From positions 2,914,001-2,978,000 of the forward strand of contig OZ244842.1 of NCBI GenBank assembly GCA_965220835.1: a DNA stretch of 64,000 nt, written 5' to 3'. Positions 15,428 to 23,426 of the stretch are shown piece after piece. Every line of letters begins with the position of its first letter. Position 1 is the stretch's first letter. A program made the translations under genes and the position numbers. The DNA comes from Azophilus sp965220835 (lineage in GTDB: Bacteria > Pseudomonadota > Gammaproteobacteria > Pseudomonadales > Azotimanducaceae). The notes beneath the pieces are model-generated. The model did not search any database, was not told the DNA's origin, and saw only the letters and a list, made by a program, of their open reading frames with translations.

Positions 15428-15850
15428 ATGGCACTAAGCGCAGGCAATCTGAACATCGGCGACACCTATGAGGAATGCTTGGTGGAGGACCTCAAGCGCA
15501 CCCAGCTGGTGCAGTACTCGGGCGCCTCGGGGGACTACAACCCGCTGCACACCGATGAGATTTTCACCACCCAAGTGGCAGGCTACCCCAGCGTCTTCGC
15601 CCACGGCATGCTGAGCATGGGCATGACCGGCCGGATGCTGACCAACTACGTTGGCGACGGACGGCTCAAGACCTTCGGCGTGCGCTTCACCAATCAGGTC
15701 TGGCCCGGAGACACCCTGAACTCCACGGCCACCGTGGAGGAGGTCACGGAGGAGGACGGCGACCCGGTGGTGAAGCTCAAGGTGGAGACCACCAACCAGG
15801 ACGGCAAGGTGGTGGTGTCAGGGTACGCATCGGCTCGGGTGGATCCGTAG
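15428..15850 (+). CDS. MaoC-like dehydratase, catalytic subunit
   Basis: 140 aa hotdog protein. The MaoC/hydratase-2 catalytic motif is visible: YSGASGDYNPLHTDE (Asp/His pair) with AGYPSVFAHGML following. The ATG at 15428 has AGGAG 9 nt upstream. The order N-terminal-like subunit then catalytic subunit mirrors HadA/HadB or ChsH-type heterodimers, so this pair probably hydrates enoyl-CoA esters in fatty-acid or steroid side-chain breakdown; the substrate is inferred from context only. Confidence 0.88.
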   Translation: MALSAGNLNIGDTYEECLVEDLKRTQLVQYSGASGDYNPLHTDEIFTTQVAGYPSVFAHGMLSMGMTGRMLTNYVGDGRLKTFGVRFTNQVWPGDTLNSTATVEEVTEEDGDPVVKLKVETTNQDGKVVVSGYASARVDP

Positions 15851-15949
15851 GCGCAACAGTTTCCCGCCCCCAAGATTCCAAGCGGCCCTCCCCCGCCGCT
15901 TGCTGATCTGTGAGAGCGCTCATGTCGGCCCGTTAAGCAGATGGCCAGA

Positions 15950-16888
15950 TCAGTGCAGCGCCTTGCGCAACGCGGCGCAGGCGGCCTCGAAGGGGGCGCG
16001 GCTGGCCTTGAACTGCTGCGCGGTGGCGAAGAAGTCATGCACCAAGCCGTCGTAGCAAATGGCCTCAGCCTGGCCGCCGGCGGCGGCCAGGGCTTCTGCA
16101 TACAGGTGGCCCTCATCGCGCAACGGGTCGAACTCCGCGGTCATCACCAAGGCCGGCGGCAGGCCGCTGTGGTCGGCGGCCTGCAGCGGTGAAGCGTAAG
16201 GATGGCTGCGGCTGGCCGGGTCAGGGCAGTAGTGATCCCAGAACCAGTGCATGGTGGGGGTTTCCAGGATGTAGCCGGTGCCGTTATCGATGTACGAGCG
16301 CCGGCTCAAGTCATGGTCCACCACCGGGTAGAGGAGCAGTTGAAAGTCGATGTGCGGCGCGTCGATGTTCGACGCCGCTTCGTCGCGCGCCTTGAGGCAC
16401 AGGACGGCCGCCAGGTTGCCGCCGGCGCTTTCGCCGGCCACCGCAAGGCGTCCGTTGCCACCGAGTTCCCGGTGATTGGCGGCCACCCATGCCAAGGCGG
16501 CGTAGCAGTCGTCCACCGCGGCGGGGAAGCGGTGCTCCGGAGCCAACCGGTAATCCACCGACACCACCACGCAGCCCGCCGTCTCGCACAGGTCCCGGCA
16601 GGCGGCGTCGGCGGTGTCCAGGTCGCCAATGACCCAGCCGCCGCCGTGAAAGTACACCAACAGCGGATGCGGCCCTGACGCCTGGGGCCGATAGATGCGC
16701 AGGGGCACCTCCCCGGCCGGCCCGGAAACGCCGCGCTCAACCACCTCGCCTAGGGCCAGATCCTCGTTCAAGGGGCGCATCATCCGGTAGAGCGCCCGGG
16801 CTTCCTCGAGCGACATTTCGGGAATCGACGGACCGGGTTCGGCGGCCAGCGCCTCCAGCATCGCTTGGTACTCCGGCACTAACGGCAT
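15950..16888 (-). CDS. Alpha/beta hydrolase, hormone-sensitive-lipase family esterase
   Basis: Cytoplasmic carboxylesterase of 312 aa. HGGGW at 81-85 forms the oxyanion hole; the nucleophile is Ser154 in GESAGG, with Asp254 (EFDPLRDE) and His284 (GLVHDFF) completing the triad. No signal peptide. It is transcribed away from the ClpP gene, whose start lies 76 bp from its own, so the two share a divergent promoter region. Natural substrate unknown. Confidence 0.9.
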   Translation of the reverse strand: MPLVPEYQAMLEALAAEPGPSIPEMSLEEARALYRMMRPLNEDLALGEVVERGVSGPAGEVPLRIYRPQASGPHPLLVYFHGGGWVIGDLDTADAACRDLCETAGCVVVSVDYRLAPEHRFPAAVDDCYAALAWVAANHRELGGNGRLAVAGESAGGNLAAVLCLKARDEAASNIDAPHIDFQLLLYPVVDHDLSRRSYIDNGTGYILETPTMHWFWDHYCPDPASRSHPYASPLQAADHSGLPPALVMTAEFDPLRDEGHLYAEALAAAGGQAEAICYDGLVHDFFATAQQFKASRAPFEAACAALRKALH

Positions 16889-16964
16889 GGGTCTCCCTCG
16901 TGTAGAATTCGCGGCCTTTCAGTCTAGCGCACAACCTGTGCGCTGTCCCATTGAAGGAGCCCCC

Positions 16965-17555
16965 ATGCACAACTTGGACGCCGAGAATGACCTGACCGAA
17001 GCCGCCAAGCAGTTCAACATGCTGGAAAGCGCACTGTTCAAGCACCGCACGCTAACGCTCTTCGGCGAAATCAGCCAAAAAATCGCCCAGCGAACGGCGG
17101 AGAAGCTGCTGAGCCTGTCGTTCGAATCGGACGACCCCATCACCATCTATCTGGGCTCCCCCGGCGGCCACGTCGAGTCCGGCGACACCATTTTCGACAT
17201 GATCGGCTACATCAAGCCCAAGGTGCGCATCGTTGGCACCGGCTGGGTGGGCAGCATCGCCACTCACATCTACTTGGCGCCGGAGAAGGAAGACCGGCTC
17301 TGCCTGCCCAACACGCGCTTTCTGATCCACCAGCCGGCGGGCGGCTTCGGCGGCGACGCCTCGGACATCGAAATCCACGCCCGGGAGATCATCAAGACCC
17401 GCGAGCGCATCAACCGAGTGATTGCCGAGCGCACCGGGCAGCCCTTGGACAAGGTGGCCGAGGACACCGACCGAGACTACTGGATGAGCGCTGAGGAATC
17501 CGTCGAATACGGCTTGGTCGGCAAGATCATCGCCAGCGTGGATGAGTTGGGCTAG
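16965..17555 (+). CDS. ClpP-family serine protease
   Basis: 196 aa peptidase of the Clp proteolytic-subunit family; it should form a barrel that degrades unfolded proteins with a ClpX/ClpA-type unfoldase. The catalytic Ser97 lies in GTGWVGSIATH and His122 in FLIHQPAGG. The Ser context differs from the housekeeping GQAASMGA form, so this is likely a ClpP2-type paralogue. No N-terminal propeptide is obvious. The ATG at 16965 has GAAGGAG upstream. No clpX is adjacent, unlike the main clpP locus of most gammaproteobacteria. Confidence 0.88.
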   Translation: MHNLDAENDLTEAAKQFNMLESALFKHRTLTLFGEISQKIAQRTAEKLLSLSFESDDPITIYLGSPGGHVESGDTIFDMIGYIKPKVRIVGTGWVGSIATHIYLAPEKEDRLCLPNTRFLIHQPAGGFGGDASDIEIHAREIIKTRERINRVIAERTGQPLDKVAEDTDRDYWMSAEESVEYGLVGKIIASVDELG

Positions 17556-17600
17556 CATCCTCCGCCGAGGCCCCTAGCGCCGATTGAAGAGGTCAGCCAC

Positions 17601-18338
17601 CTAGCGCCCAAACTGCTTGAGGCGCTCGGCCATGTCCGGCCCGCTGCCAGGGCCCTCGGTTCGTTCAAAGCGCAGGCCTTCGCTTAGGCCCCGATCCAGG
17701 CCGCCGTTGACCAGCATCTTGTCGGCGCGCAGGGTGAACCAGGAATTGGCCAGGAACGAACGGGCCATGGCTTCGGCCGCATCCATCAGCTCGCCAGCCG
17801 GCACGCAGCGGTTGGCGAGGCCTAGGGTGACGGCTTCGGCACCGCCAACCACCCGCCCGCTGAACATCATCTCCTTGGCGTTCAACAAGCCCACGCGGCG
17901 AGGCAGGCGCTGGGTCATCCCCCAGGACGGCGACATGGCCCACTTGCCGTGGGTGTCGGCAAAACGGGCATCATCAGCGGCGATCAAGAGGTCACAGGCC
18001 AAGGCCAGTTCCAGCGAGCCGGTGTAGCAATGGCCCTGCACGGCGGCGATGACCGGCTGCGGCAATCCCTCAATGGCCTCCAAGGTTTCCGCTTGAAAAT
18101 GCCGGCTGGGGGCCCGCTCGCCCGCCTGAATGGCCTTCAAGTCGTTGCCGGCGGAGAACGAACGGCCTTTGCCACAGAGGATCACGCAGCCCACGGATTC
18201 CGTCTGCCCGGCAATGGCGTCAACGTGGCTTCGCAATTCCACGAACAGGTTCGGGCTTAAGGCGTTAAGCGCTTCGGGCCGGTTGAGGGTCAAAACGCAA
18301 AGGCCATCGCGGTCTTCACGCAGCACGAGCTGGTCCAT
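17601..18338 (-). CDS. Enoyl-CoA hydratase/isomerase family protein
   Basis: Crotonase-superfamily protein of 245 aa. The oxyanion region (SFSAGNDLKA) and first acidic residue (GSLELALACD) are present, but the position of the second catalytic Glu reads DTHGKW, with no Glu. That suggests an isomerase, hydrolase or other crotonase chemistry rather than simple hydration. It lies 27 bp downstream of an acyl-CoA dehydrogenase on the same strand, so the two are probably co-transcribed. Confidence 0.87.
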   Translation of the reverse strand: MDQLVLREDRDGLCVLTLNRPEALNALSPNLFVELRSHVDAIAGQTESVGCVILCGKGRSFSAGNDLKAIQAGERAPSRHFQAETLEAIEGLPQPVIAAVQGHCYTGSLELALACDLLIAADDARFADTHGKWAMSPSWGMTQRLPRRVGLLNAKEMMFSGRVVGGAEAVTLGLANRCVPAGELMDAAEAMARSFLANSWFTLRADKMLVNGGLDRGLSEGLRFERTEGPGSGPDMAERLKQFGR

Positions 18339-18365
18339 TCATTTCTCCTGCAAGTGGGTTTCCGG

Positions 18366-19565
18366 CTACAGGCCGAGCACCAGCTTGGCGACGATGTTCT
18401 TCTGCACTTCGTTGGTGCCGCCGGCGATGGAGCTCGCCCGCAGGTTGAAGTAGCGCGGAAAGACCGTCACCCCGCTCGCCGGGCCGATGGGCGGCACGTT
18501 GCGGCCCGGCGCCAGCGCCTCTAGCTGGTGCGGAGCGGCATGGGCGCCGAGCGCCTCCAAGGCCAGCTCCGTCAGCGCTTGGCCCATGTCCGCGCCAAAG
18601 TTCTTCATGATGGAGGATTCCGGCCCCGGCGCTTGGCCCTTGGAGAGCGCCGCCATGATGCGGAATTCGGTGGCCTTGATGGCTTGCAGCTTGACGTCGG
18701 CAGCATCCAGCCGCCGACGGTAGTCTGGGTCGTCGATGAGTGCGCCGCCTCCGTGGGGCGCTTGGGCAGCCAAGCGGCGCACGCGGTCCAGCGCCGTCTG
18801 GTGACCGGCCGCCCCGCCCCCGCCACGTTCAAACTCCAGCAGGTACTTGGCCACCGTCCAGCCCTCATGCTCCTGGCCGACGATGTTGGCCTTGGGCACC
18901 CGAACGTCGTCGAAGAACACCTGGTTGACTTCGTGGGTGCCCGAAGCGAAGACAATGGGCTCCACCCGGACGCCGGGTGAATCCATGTCGAGCAGCAGGA
19001 AGGTGATGCCCTGCTGGGGGCGCTCCCCTTCGCGCGTGCGCACCAGGCAGAACATCTTGTTGGCGGTGTGGGCGTGGGTGGTCCAGATCTTCGAACCGCT
19101 AAGGCGGTAGAAGTGGCCGTCGGAGACCGCCTTTAGCTTCAAGGAGGCCAAGTCGGAGCCGGAGCCGGGTTCCGAGTAGCCCTGACACCAGTAGTCCTCC
19201 CCGGACAAAATGCGCGGCAGCAACTCCCCCTGCTGCGCTTCGGTGCCGTAGCCGATCAACATGGGGCCGCACATGCCGAGGCCCATCGGCGCCAAACTGG
19301 GGGCCTCCGCACGAGTGGCCTCAACGGACCAAAGATAGCGGCGGGTCAAGTCCCAACCGGGCCCGCCGTGCGCCTTGGGCCAAGCCGGCGCCACCCAGCC
19401 CTGCCGATGCAGGATGCGGTGCCAGCGAATGTTGTGCTCGTAGTCCAAGAAGATGCCCGGGCACAGGCGCTGGGCTTGCTTCAGGTCTTCCGGGAGGTTG
19501 GCGTCAAGAAAGGCCCGCGCCTCGTCGCGAAACGCCTCGTGCTCGTCGCTGAATGAAGTGTCCAA
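18366..19565 (-). CDS. Acyl-CoA dehydrogenase family protein
   Basis: FAD enzyme of 399 aa introducing a 2,3 double bond into acyl-CoA and passing electrons to ETF. Family patterns are visible: WCQGYSEPGSGSDLASL (FAD/substrate region), SKIWTTHAHTAN, and the C-terminal ASSIAGGTNEVQKNIVAK. The start is TTG at 19565. It heads a two-gene unit with the crotonase at 17601. The subgroup resembles dehydrogenases of steroid and branched-chain acyl-CoA pathways, but the exact substrate is not readable. Confidence 0.9.
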   Translation of the reverse strand: MDTSFSDEHEAFRDEARAFLDANLPEDLKQAQRLCPGIFLDYEHNIRWHRILHRQGWVAPAWPKAHGGPGWDLTRRYLWSVEATRAEAPSLAPMGLGMCGPMLIGYGTEAQQGELLPRILSGEDYWCQGYSEPGSGSDLASLKLKAVSDGHFYRLSGSKIWTTHAHTANKMFCLVRTREGERPQQGITFLLLDMDSPGVRVEPIVFASGTHEVNQVFFDDVRVPKANIVGQEHEGWTVAKYLLEFERGGGGAAGHQTALDRVRRLAAQAPHGGGALIDDPDYRRRLDAADVKLQAIKATEFRIMAALSKGQAPGPESSIMKNFGADMGQALTELALEALGAHAAPHQLEALAPGRNVPPIGPASGVTVFPRYFNLRASSIAGGTNEVQKNIVAKLVLGL

Positions 19566-19615
19566 TCGCCCATCCGCTCCGGTTCAGACCGTCATTGTGC
19601 GATGCACGGCCAACA

Positions 19616-20005
19616 ATGGAAAGAGGGAGACCAACGTCAGCGGCCCCAAAACCAACGCACCGCACCGATGCCTCGACGCCGACGCCAAGATGCCCGCACG
19701 ACCTCCGAGTTGCAAAGCAACTCGCAGGTGCAAAGCAACTCGCAGGTGCAAAGCAACTCGCAGGTGCAAAGCAACTCGCAGGTGCAAAGCGACTCGCAGG
19801 CGCAACGCGACTCGCTGTCGCCGCGAGGCTGGCGGCCGCGGTCGAGGGGCAGCGCAAAGAGATCGGTGAGCAGCGCGAAGTGATTGACGAGCAGCGCGAC
19901 TTGATTGATGAGCAGCGCGACTTGATTGATGAGCAGCGCCGCGACTTGCAAGCAACCGAAGCCCGCATTCGTGAATTGGAGCGGCGGGGTCGCTCCGAAG
20001 GCTGA
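19616..20005 (+). CDS. Repeat-rich ORF with heptad coiled-coil end (doubtful)
   Basis: An open frame of 129 aa. Its middle (19714-19821) is five near-perfect copies and one degenerate copy of an 18 bp unit, giving AKQLAG repeats. Its end has three 21 bp copies giving heptads (IDEQRDL), then RELERRGR: a convincing coiled coil. No good ribosome binding site is seen, and the 18 bp unit contains the same GAGTTGC/GCAACTC palindrome as non-coding repeats elsewhere. It may therefore be an expanded intergenic repeat fused to a short coiled-coil ORF. The TonB receptor gene begins 112 bp later. Confidence 0.35.
   Translation: MERGRPTSAAPKPTHRTDASTPTPRCPHDLRVAKQLAGAKQLAGAKQLAGAKQLAGAKRLAGATRLAVAARLAAAVEGQRKEIGEQREVIDEQRDLIDEQRDLIDEQRRDLQATEARIRELERRGRSEG
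19707..19821. repeat. 18 bp tandem repeat array with palindromic seed
   Basis: GAGTTGC-AAA-GCAACTC (19707-19723) is followed by units AAAGCAACTCGCAGGTGC at 19714, 19732, 19750, 19768 and a diverged one at 19786, plus a degenerate copy to 19821. The seed palindrome recurs at 35969, 36850 and 61680. Confidence 0.85.
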
Positions 20006-20116
20006 TTCTGGCAGTGGCCATCCTGCATTTGTTGAGTTATGTTGGGCCTTGATTGCGCGGCGCGCTCCGCGCAGGAGTACATGCCATTGGACAATTGCAC
20101 TTCTGGAGGGAGAGTG

Positions 20117-23100
20117 ATGAACCAAACCACTGTTAGGCGTTTGGCCGCCTGCTTGGCCGTTCCGTTCCTGTTTTCCGGGCTATCGGCGCTAGCCGCCGAG
20201 GGCAGCGACGATATTGAGGAGATCTTAGTGACCGGCTCCTACATCAAGGGCACGCCGGAGGATGCGCCCTTGCCAGTGACCTCGCTTAGCCGGGACGACT
20301 TAGCCTTGGAGGGTTCACCCACTACGCTGGACCTGATCAAGAACCTGTCGTTCAGCCAAGGGGCTGACGGCGAGACGGACCAGTTCCAGGCCGGCGCCGG
20401 CGCCGACCGAGCCACCGTCAACATCCGCGGCCTCGGACCAAGCCGCTCCTTGGTGCTCATCAACGGCCGGCGAACCACTTGGTCGCCCCACGCCATCGGC
20501 GCCCAAGCCCAACTGCTGGTGGACGTCAACATGATGCCGTCCATCGCGGTGGACCGAATCGAGATTTTGCGTGACGGCGCGGCAGCCACCTACGGTTCGG
20601 ACGCCATCGCCGGGGTGATGAACTTCATCACCCGCAGCGATTTCACGGGCTTTGAGGCGTCCGCAAATCACAAGACCATTGAGGATGCCAGCGGCGATAC
20701 CGAAGCCGGCGTGATCTTCGGCACCGATTTGGCGGACGGCCGCGCCCACATCGTCAGCTCCTTCAGCTACATCAAGCGCGGTGAACTCGAAATATCCGAG
20801 CGGGACTGGGCATTGCGGTCTTTCGCCGAGAACCCCTCGCCCGGAGGATGGTCCAGCGTTGGCCGGCCTTCCGTCGTGGTGCCACTGGATCGGTGGGCGG
20901 CCGCAGCGCCAGTTACTGCGGCGCTTGGCGGTTTCGCCGGCTTGCTGGCTAGCGGCATCACCGACCCCAATTGCGAGAAGTTGGGCGGTTCCCGAACCAA
21001 CGTTGGCGTTGCCGGAAACTCCATTGGGGGGTTCTGCCGATTCCAGTACACGGCCTTCGACAATCTGGCCGAAGAAGCGGAACGCTGGCAGTGGTTCACG
21101 GAGTTTTCCTGGGAAATCAATGACAGCACCACTCTGACCAGCGAGTTTCTCCTTACGGACAGCGACGTGCCCGCATGGAACACATCACCCTCCTATCCAC
21201 CGAATCGCTTGGTGGACGAAAACCGCACCATCCGTGCCAACAACCCGGGTTTGGTCGACATGGCCAGCAAGTACCCCGACATCTACGGCGACTACGCTTG
21301 GTGTGATGCGGACTACTGCCGCTACCAAGGCGACCCCGCCCAAGCCGCCGCCGGCGTTCCGGATGCTTGGCAAGAGGTAGCTTGGTTTTATGGCCGCTAC
21401 TACGGTCAGGATGGCCCTCTGCGCGACCATCATCGAGAGTCTGACATGTGGCGCCTGAACTTCACTCTGGACGGCAGCTTCGGCGACTACGGCTGGCAAG
21501 CCTCCGCCACTTACTCCAAGGCACAGCGGGATTTTGGCGGCGCAGACACCATGGTGTACCGAGACGCACGCGCCCGCCAAGGCCTCGGCGGCCATGAGTG
21601 CGAAGCCATGGTGCCCAATGAATACGACGAGAACGGCAACTTGGCGTTCTCCTTAGAAACCGTAATGGCCAACGCGGGCCAAGGCCCTTGCCGTTACTGG
21701 ATTCCCTTCTCAAACTCGATGCCCGGGTCTCACCCTCAAGTGCCCGGAGGCATTGCAGAAAACCCCGACTTCAACCCGGCTCTGAACAATCAGGAGTTGT
21801 TTGATTACATGATGACCGAGCACGGCGGGGACGGTGAGGCCTCTCTGCTGGTGCTGGAAGGCATTCTAACCGGCACCCTGCCATTCGACATGGCTGCCGG
21901 TGAAATCGGCTTCGCGGTGGGCGCCCAATGGCGCAGCGAGACCTATGAGTCGGGGCCCTATGACATGAATGACTTCGCGCTGTTCCCCTGCGCGGCGGGC
22001 CCTGAGATCAAGGATTGCACCACCAACCGAAACGGCTTGTTCGGTTTCCTGCCCCCGGGATCCCAAATTGATGAGGACCGGGACATCTACTCGCTGTTTG
22101 GAGAGCTGCAGGTGCCCCTGGCCGAAACGCTGGAGGCCCAATTGTCCGCACGCTTTGAAGACTACGGCGGCTCGGCGGGTTCGAGCATAGATCCCAAGCT
22201 CGCCCTTCGTTGGCAGATGCTGCCGAGCGTCGGACTTCGAGCCTCCGTGGGGACCACGTTCCGGGGCCCAACCTTGAATCAGACCGTCGCCTCCGCATCT
22301 TCAAACTCGCTGCAGTTTGTCGGCGCCACTGGTGCATTCAAGCGGATTGACACCCAAGGCAACCCGGGCTTGGAGCCGGAAGAGGCGACCACCTTCAACG
22401 TGGGCCTGCTGGTGGATCATGACGGCCTGCTTTCTGACAGCGACAACCTGTTCATTACCGTGGACTACTGGTCTTATGACTTCAAAAAGCCATTGGTGAC
22501 GGAACCATTCAACAGTGTGCTGGCCGCTGCCTGCCCCGGCCAATCAGCGGCGGACCCTTGCGACTCGACCAGCCCCTACTTCTCCCGCCTGACCTTCGGC
22601 GGCAACCCTGCGGCGGCTGACGTGGAGATCATTGACGTCACGATCGTCAATGGGCCAGACACCGAAACCGATGGCATCGACTTCACGGCCCGGTACGCCA
22701 TTCCGATGGGTCCGGGCCTGGCGAGCGCGGGCGTCAGCGGAACCCGAATTCTGAGCTACGACATCGCGGGATGGGAGTTGGGCGACGACTACGATGCGCT
22801 AGGCAACATGAACTATGAAACCTCCTTGGCCCGCACCTTGGTCAAGTGGAAGGCACGGGGGTTCCTAAACTACGCTTGGGGCCCCTTGAACCTCAGGTAC
22901 ATGCTCAACTTCACGGACGGCTACGAGTCCGGTGCAGTGCCTTTCAAGGTGAAAAGCCACGACACCCACGACCTGCACCTGAACTACAGCCTGATGCAAG
23001 ACCAACTGAACTTGACTCTTTCCGTGATTAACCTGTCGGATGAAGACCCACCGTTCGCCGGGCGCGACTTGAATTACGATCCGTTTGTACATAACCCCTT

Positions 23101-23146
23101 CGGACGCATGTTCAAGTTCGGCGTCACTTACCGGATGGGCAACTAG
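20117..23146 (+). CDS. TonB-dependent receptor
   Basis: Outer-membrane active transporter of 1009 aa. The start is the ATG at 20117 with GGAGGGAGAG upstream. A signal peptide (residues 1-27, ending SALAA) is followed by a TonB box (IEEILVTGSYI), a plug with VNIRGLGPSRSLVLINGRR and AATYGSDAIAGVMNFI, and a barrel ending in a C-terminal aromatic pattern (FKFGVTYRMGN). The plug is of the type common in receptors for large organic ligands rather than classic siderophores; the ligand is unknown. A second receptor follows 280 bp downstream. Confidence 0.93.
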   Translation: MNQTTVRRLAACLAVPFLFSGLSALAAEGSDDIEEILVTGSYIKGTPEDAPLPVTSLSRDDLALEGSPTTLDLIKNLSFSQGADGETDQFQAGAGADRATVNIRGLGPSRSLVLINGRRTTWSPHAIGAQAQLLVDVNMMPSIAVDRIEILRDGAAATYGSDAIAGVMNFITRSDFTGFEASANHKTIEDASGDTEAGVIFGTDLADGRAHIVSSFSYIKRGELEISERDWALRSFAENPSPGGWSSVGRPSVVVPLDRWAAAAPVTAALGGFAGLLASGITDPNCEKLGGSRTNVGVAGNSIGGFCRFQYTAFDNLAEEAERWQWFTEFSWEINDSTTLTSEFLLTDSDVPAWNTSPSYPPNRLVDENRTIRANNPGLVDMASKYPDIYGDYAWCDADYCRYQGDPAQAAAGVPDAWQEVAWFYGRYYGQDGPLRDHHRESDMWRLNFTLDGSFGDYGWQASATYSKAQRDFGGADTMVYRDARARQGLGGHECEAMVPNEYDENGNLAFSLETVMANAGQGPCRYWIPFSNSMPGSHPQVPGGIAENPDFNPALNNQELFDYMMTEHGGDGEASLLVLEGILTGTLPFDMAAGEIGFAVGAQWRSETYESGPYDMNDFALFPCAAGPEIKDCTTNRNGLFGFLPPGSQIDEDRDIYSLFGELQVPLAETLEAQLSARFEDYGGSAGSSIDPKLALRWQMLPSVGLRASVGTTFRGPTLNQTVASASSNSLQFVGATGAFKRIDTQGNPGLEPEEATTFNVGLLVDHDGLLSDSDNLFITVDYWSYDFKKPLVTEPFNSVLAAACPGQSAADPCDSTSPYFSRLTFGGNPAAADVEIIDVTIVNGPDTETDGIDFTARYAIPMGPGLASAGVSGTRILSYDIAGWELGDDYDALGNMNYETSLARTLVKWKARGFLNYAWGPLNLRYMLNFTDGYESGAVPFKVKSHDTHDLHLNYSLMQDQLNLTLSVINLSDEDPPFAGRDLNYDPFVHNPFGRMFKFGVTYRMGN

Positions 23147-23157
23147 GCTAAACCCCG

Positions 23158-23195
23158 CCGCAGCGGGGGCATCCCGCCCTCGCTGCGGATTTCTC
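23158..23195 (+). terminator. Probable Rho-independent terminator
   Basis: CCGCAGCG (23158-23165) pairs with CGCTGCGG (23181-23188), with further G/C pairing in the loop, followed by ATTTCTCT. It begins 12 bp after the first receptor stop. Confidence 0.6.
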
Positions 23196-23426
23196 TAGAT
23201 CGGCTAGCCCGTTGGCCCGATTTTCTTCGAGCGGTTGCGCCGCTCGTGGCGCTGGCTGCCAAGAACCAAAGTCCTCCTAAAATGGGGGGTTAGCCTTGCA
23301 GGCTTCTATGCTAGAGTTTTCCAACAACCCGAGGATTGGCGAAACCGCTTTGGTAGGCAGGCGCTGTTTTGCGCATGGCCATAGCTTGTCGCCAGATTTA
23401 ATCCAACTTGGAGAGGAGTAATCGAA

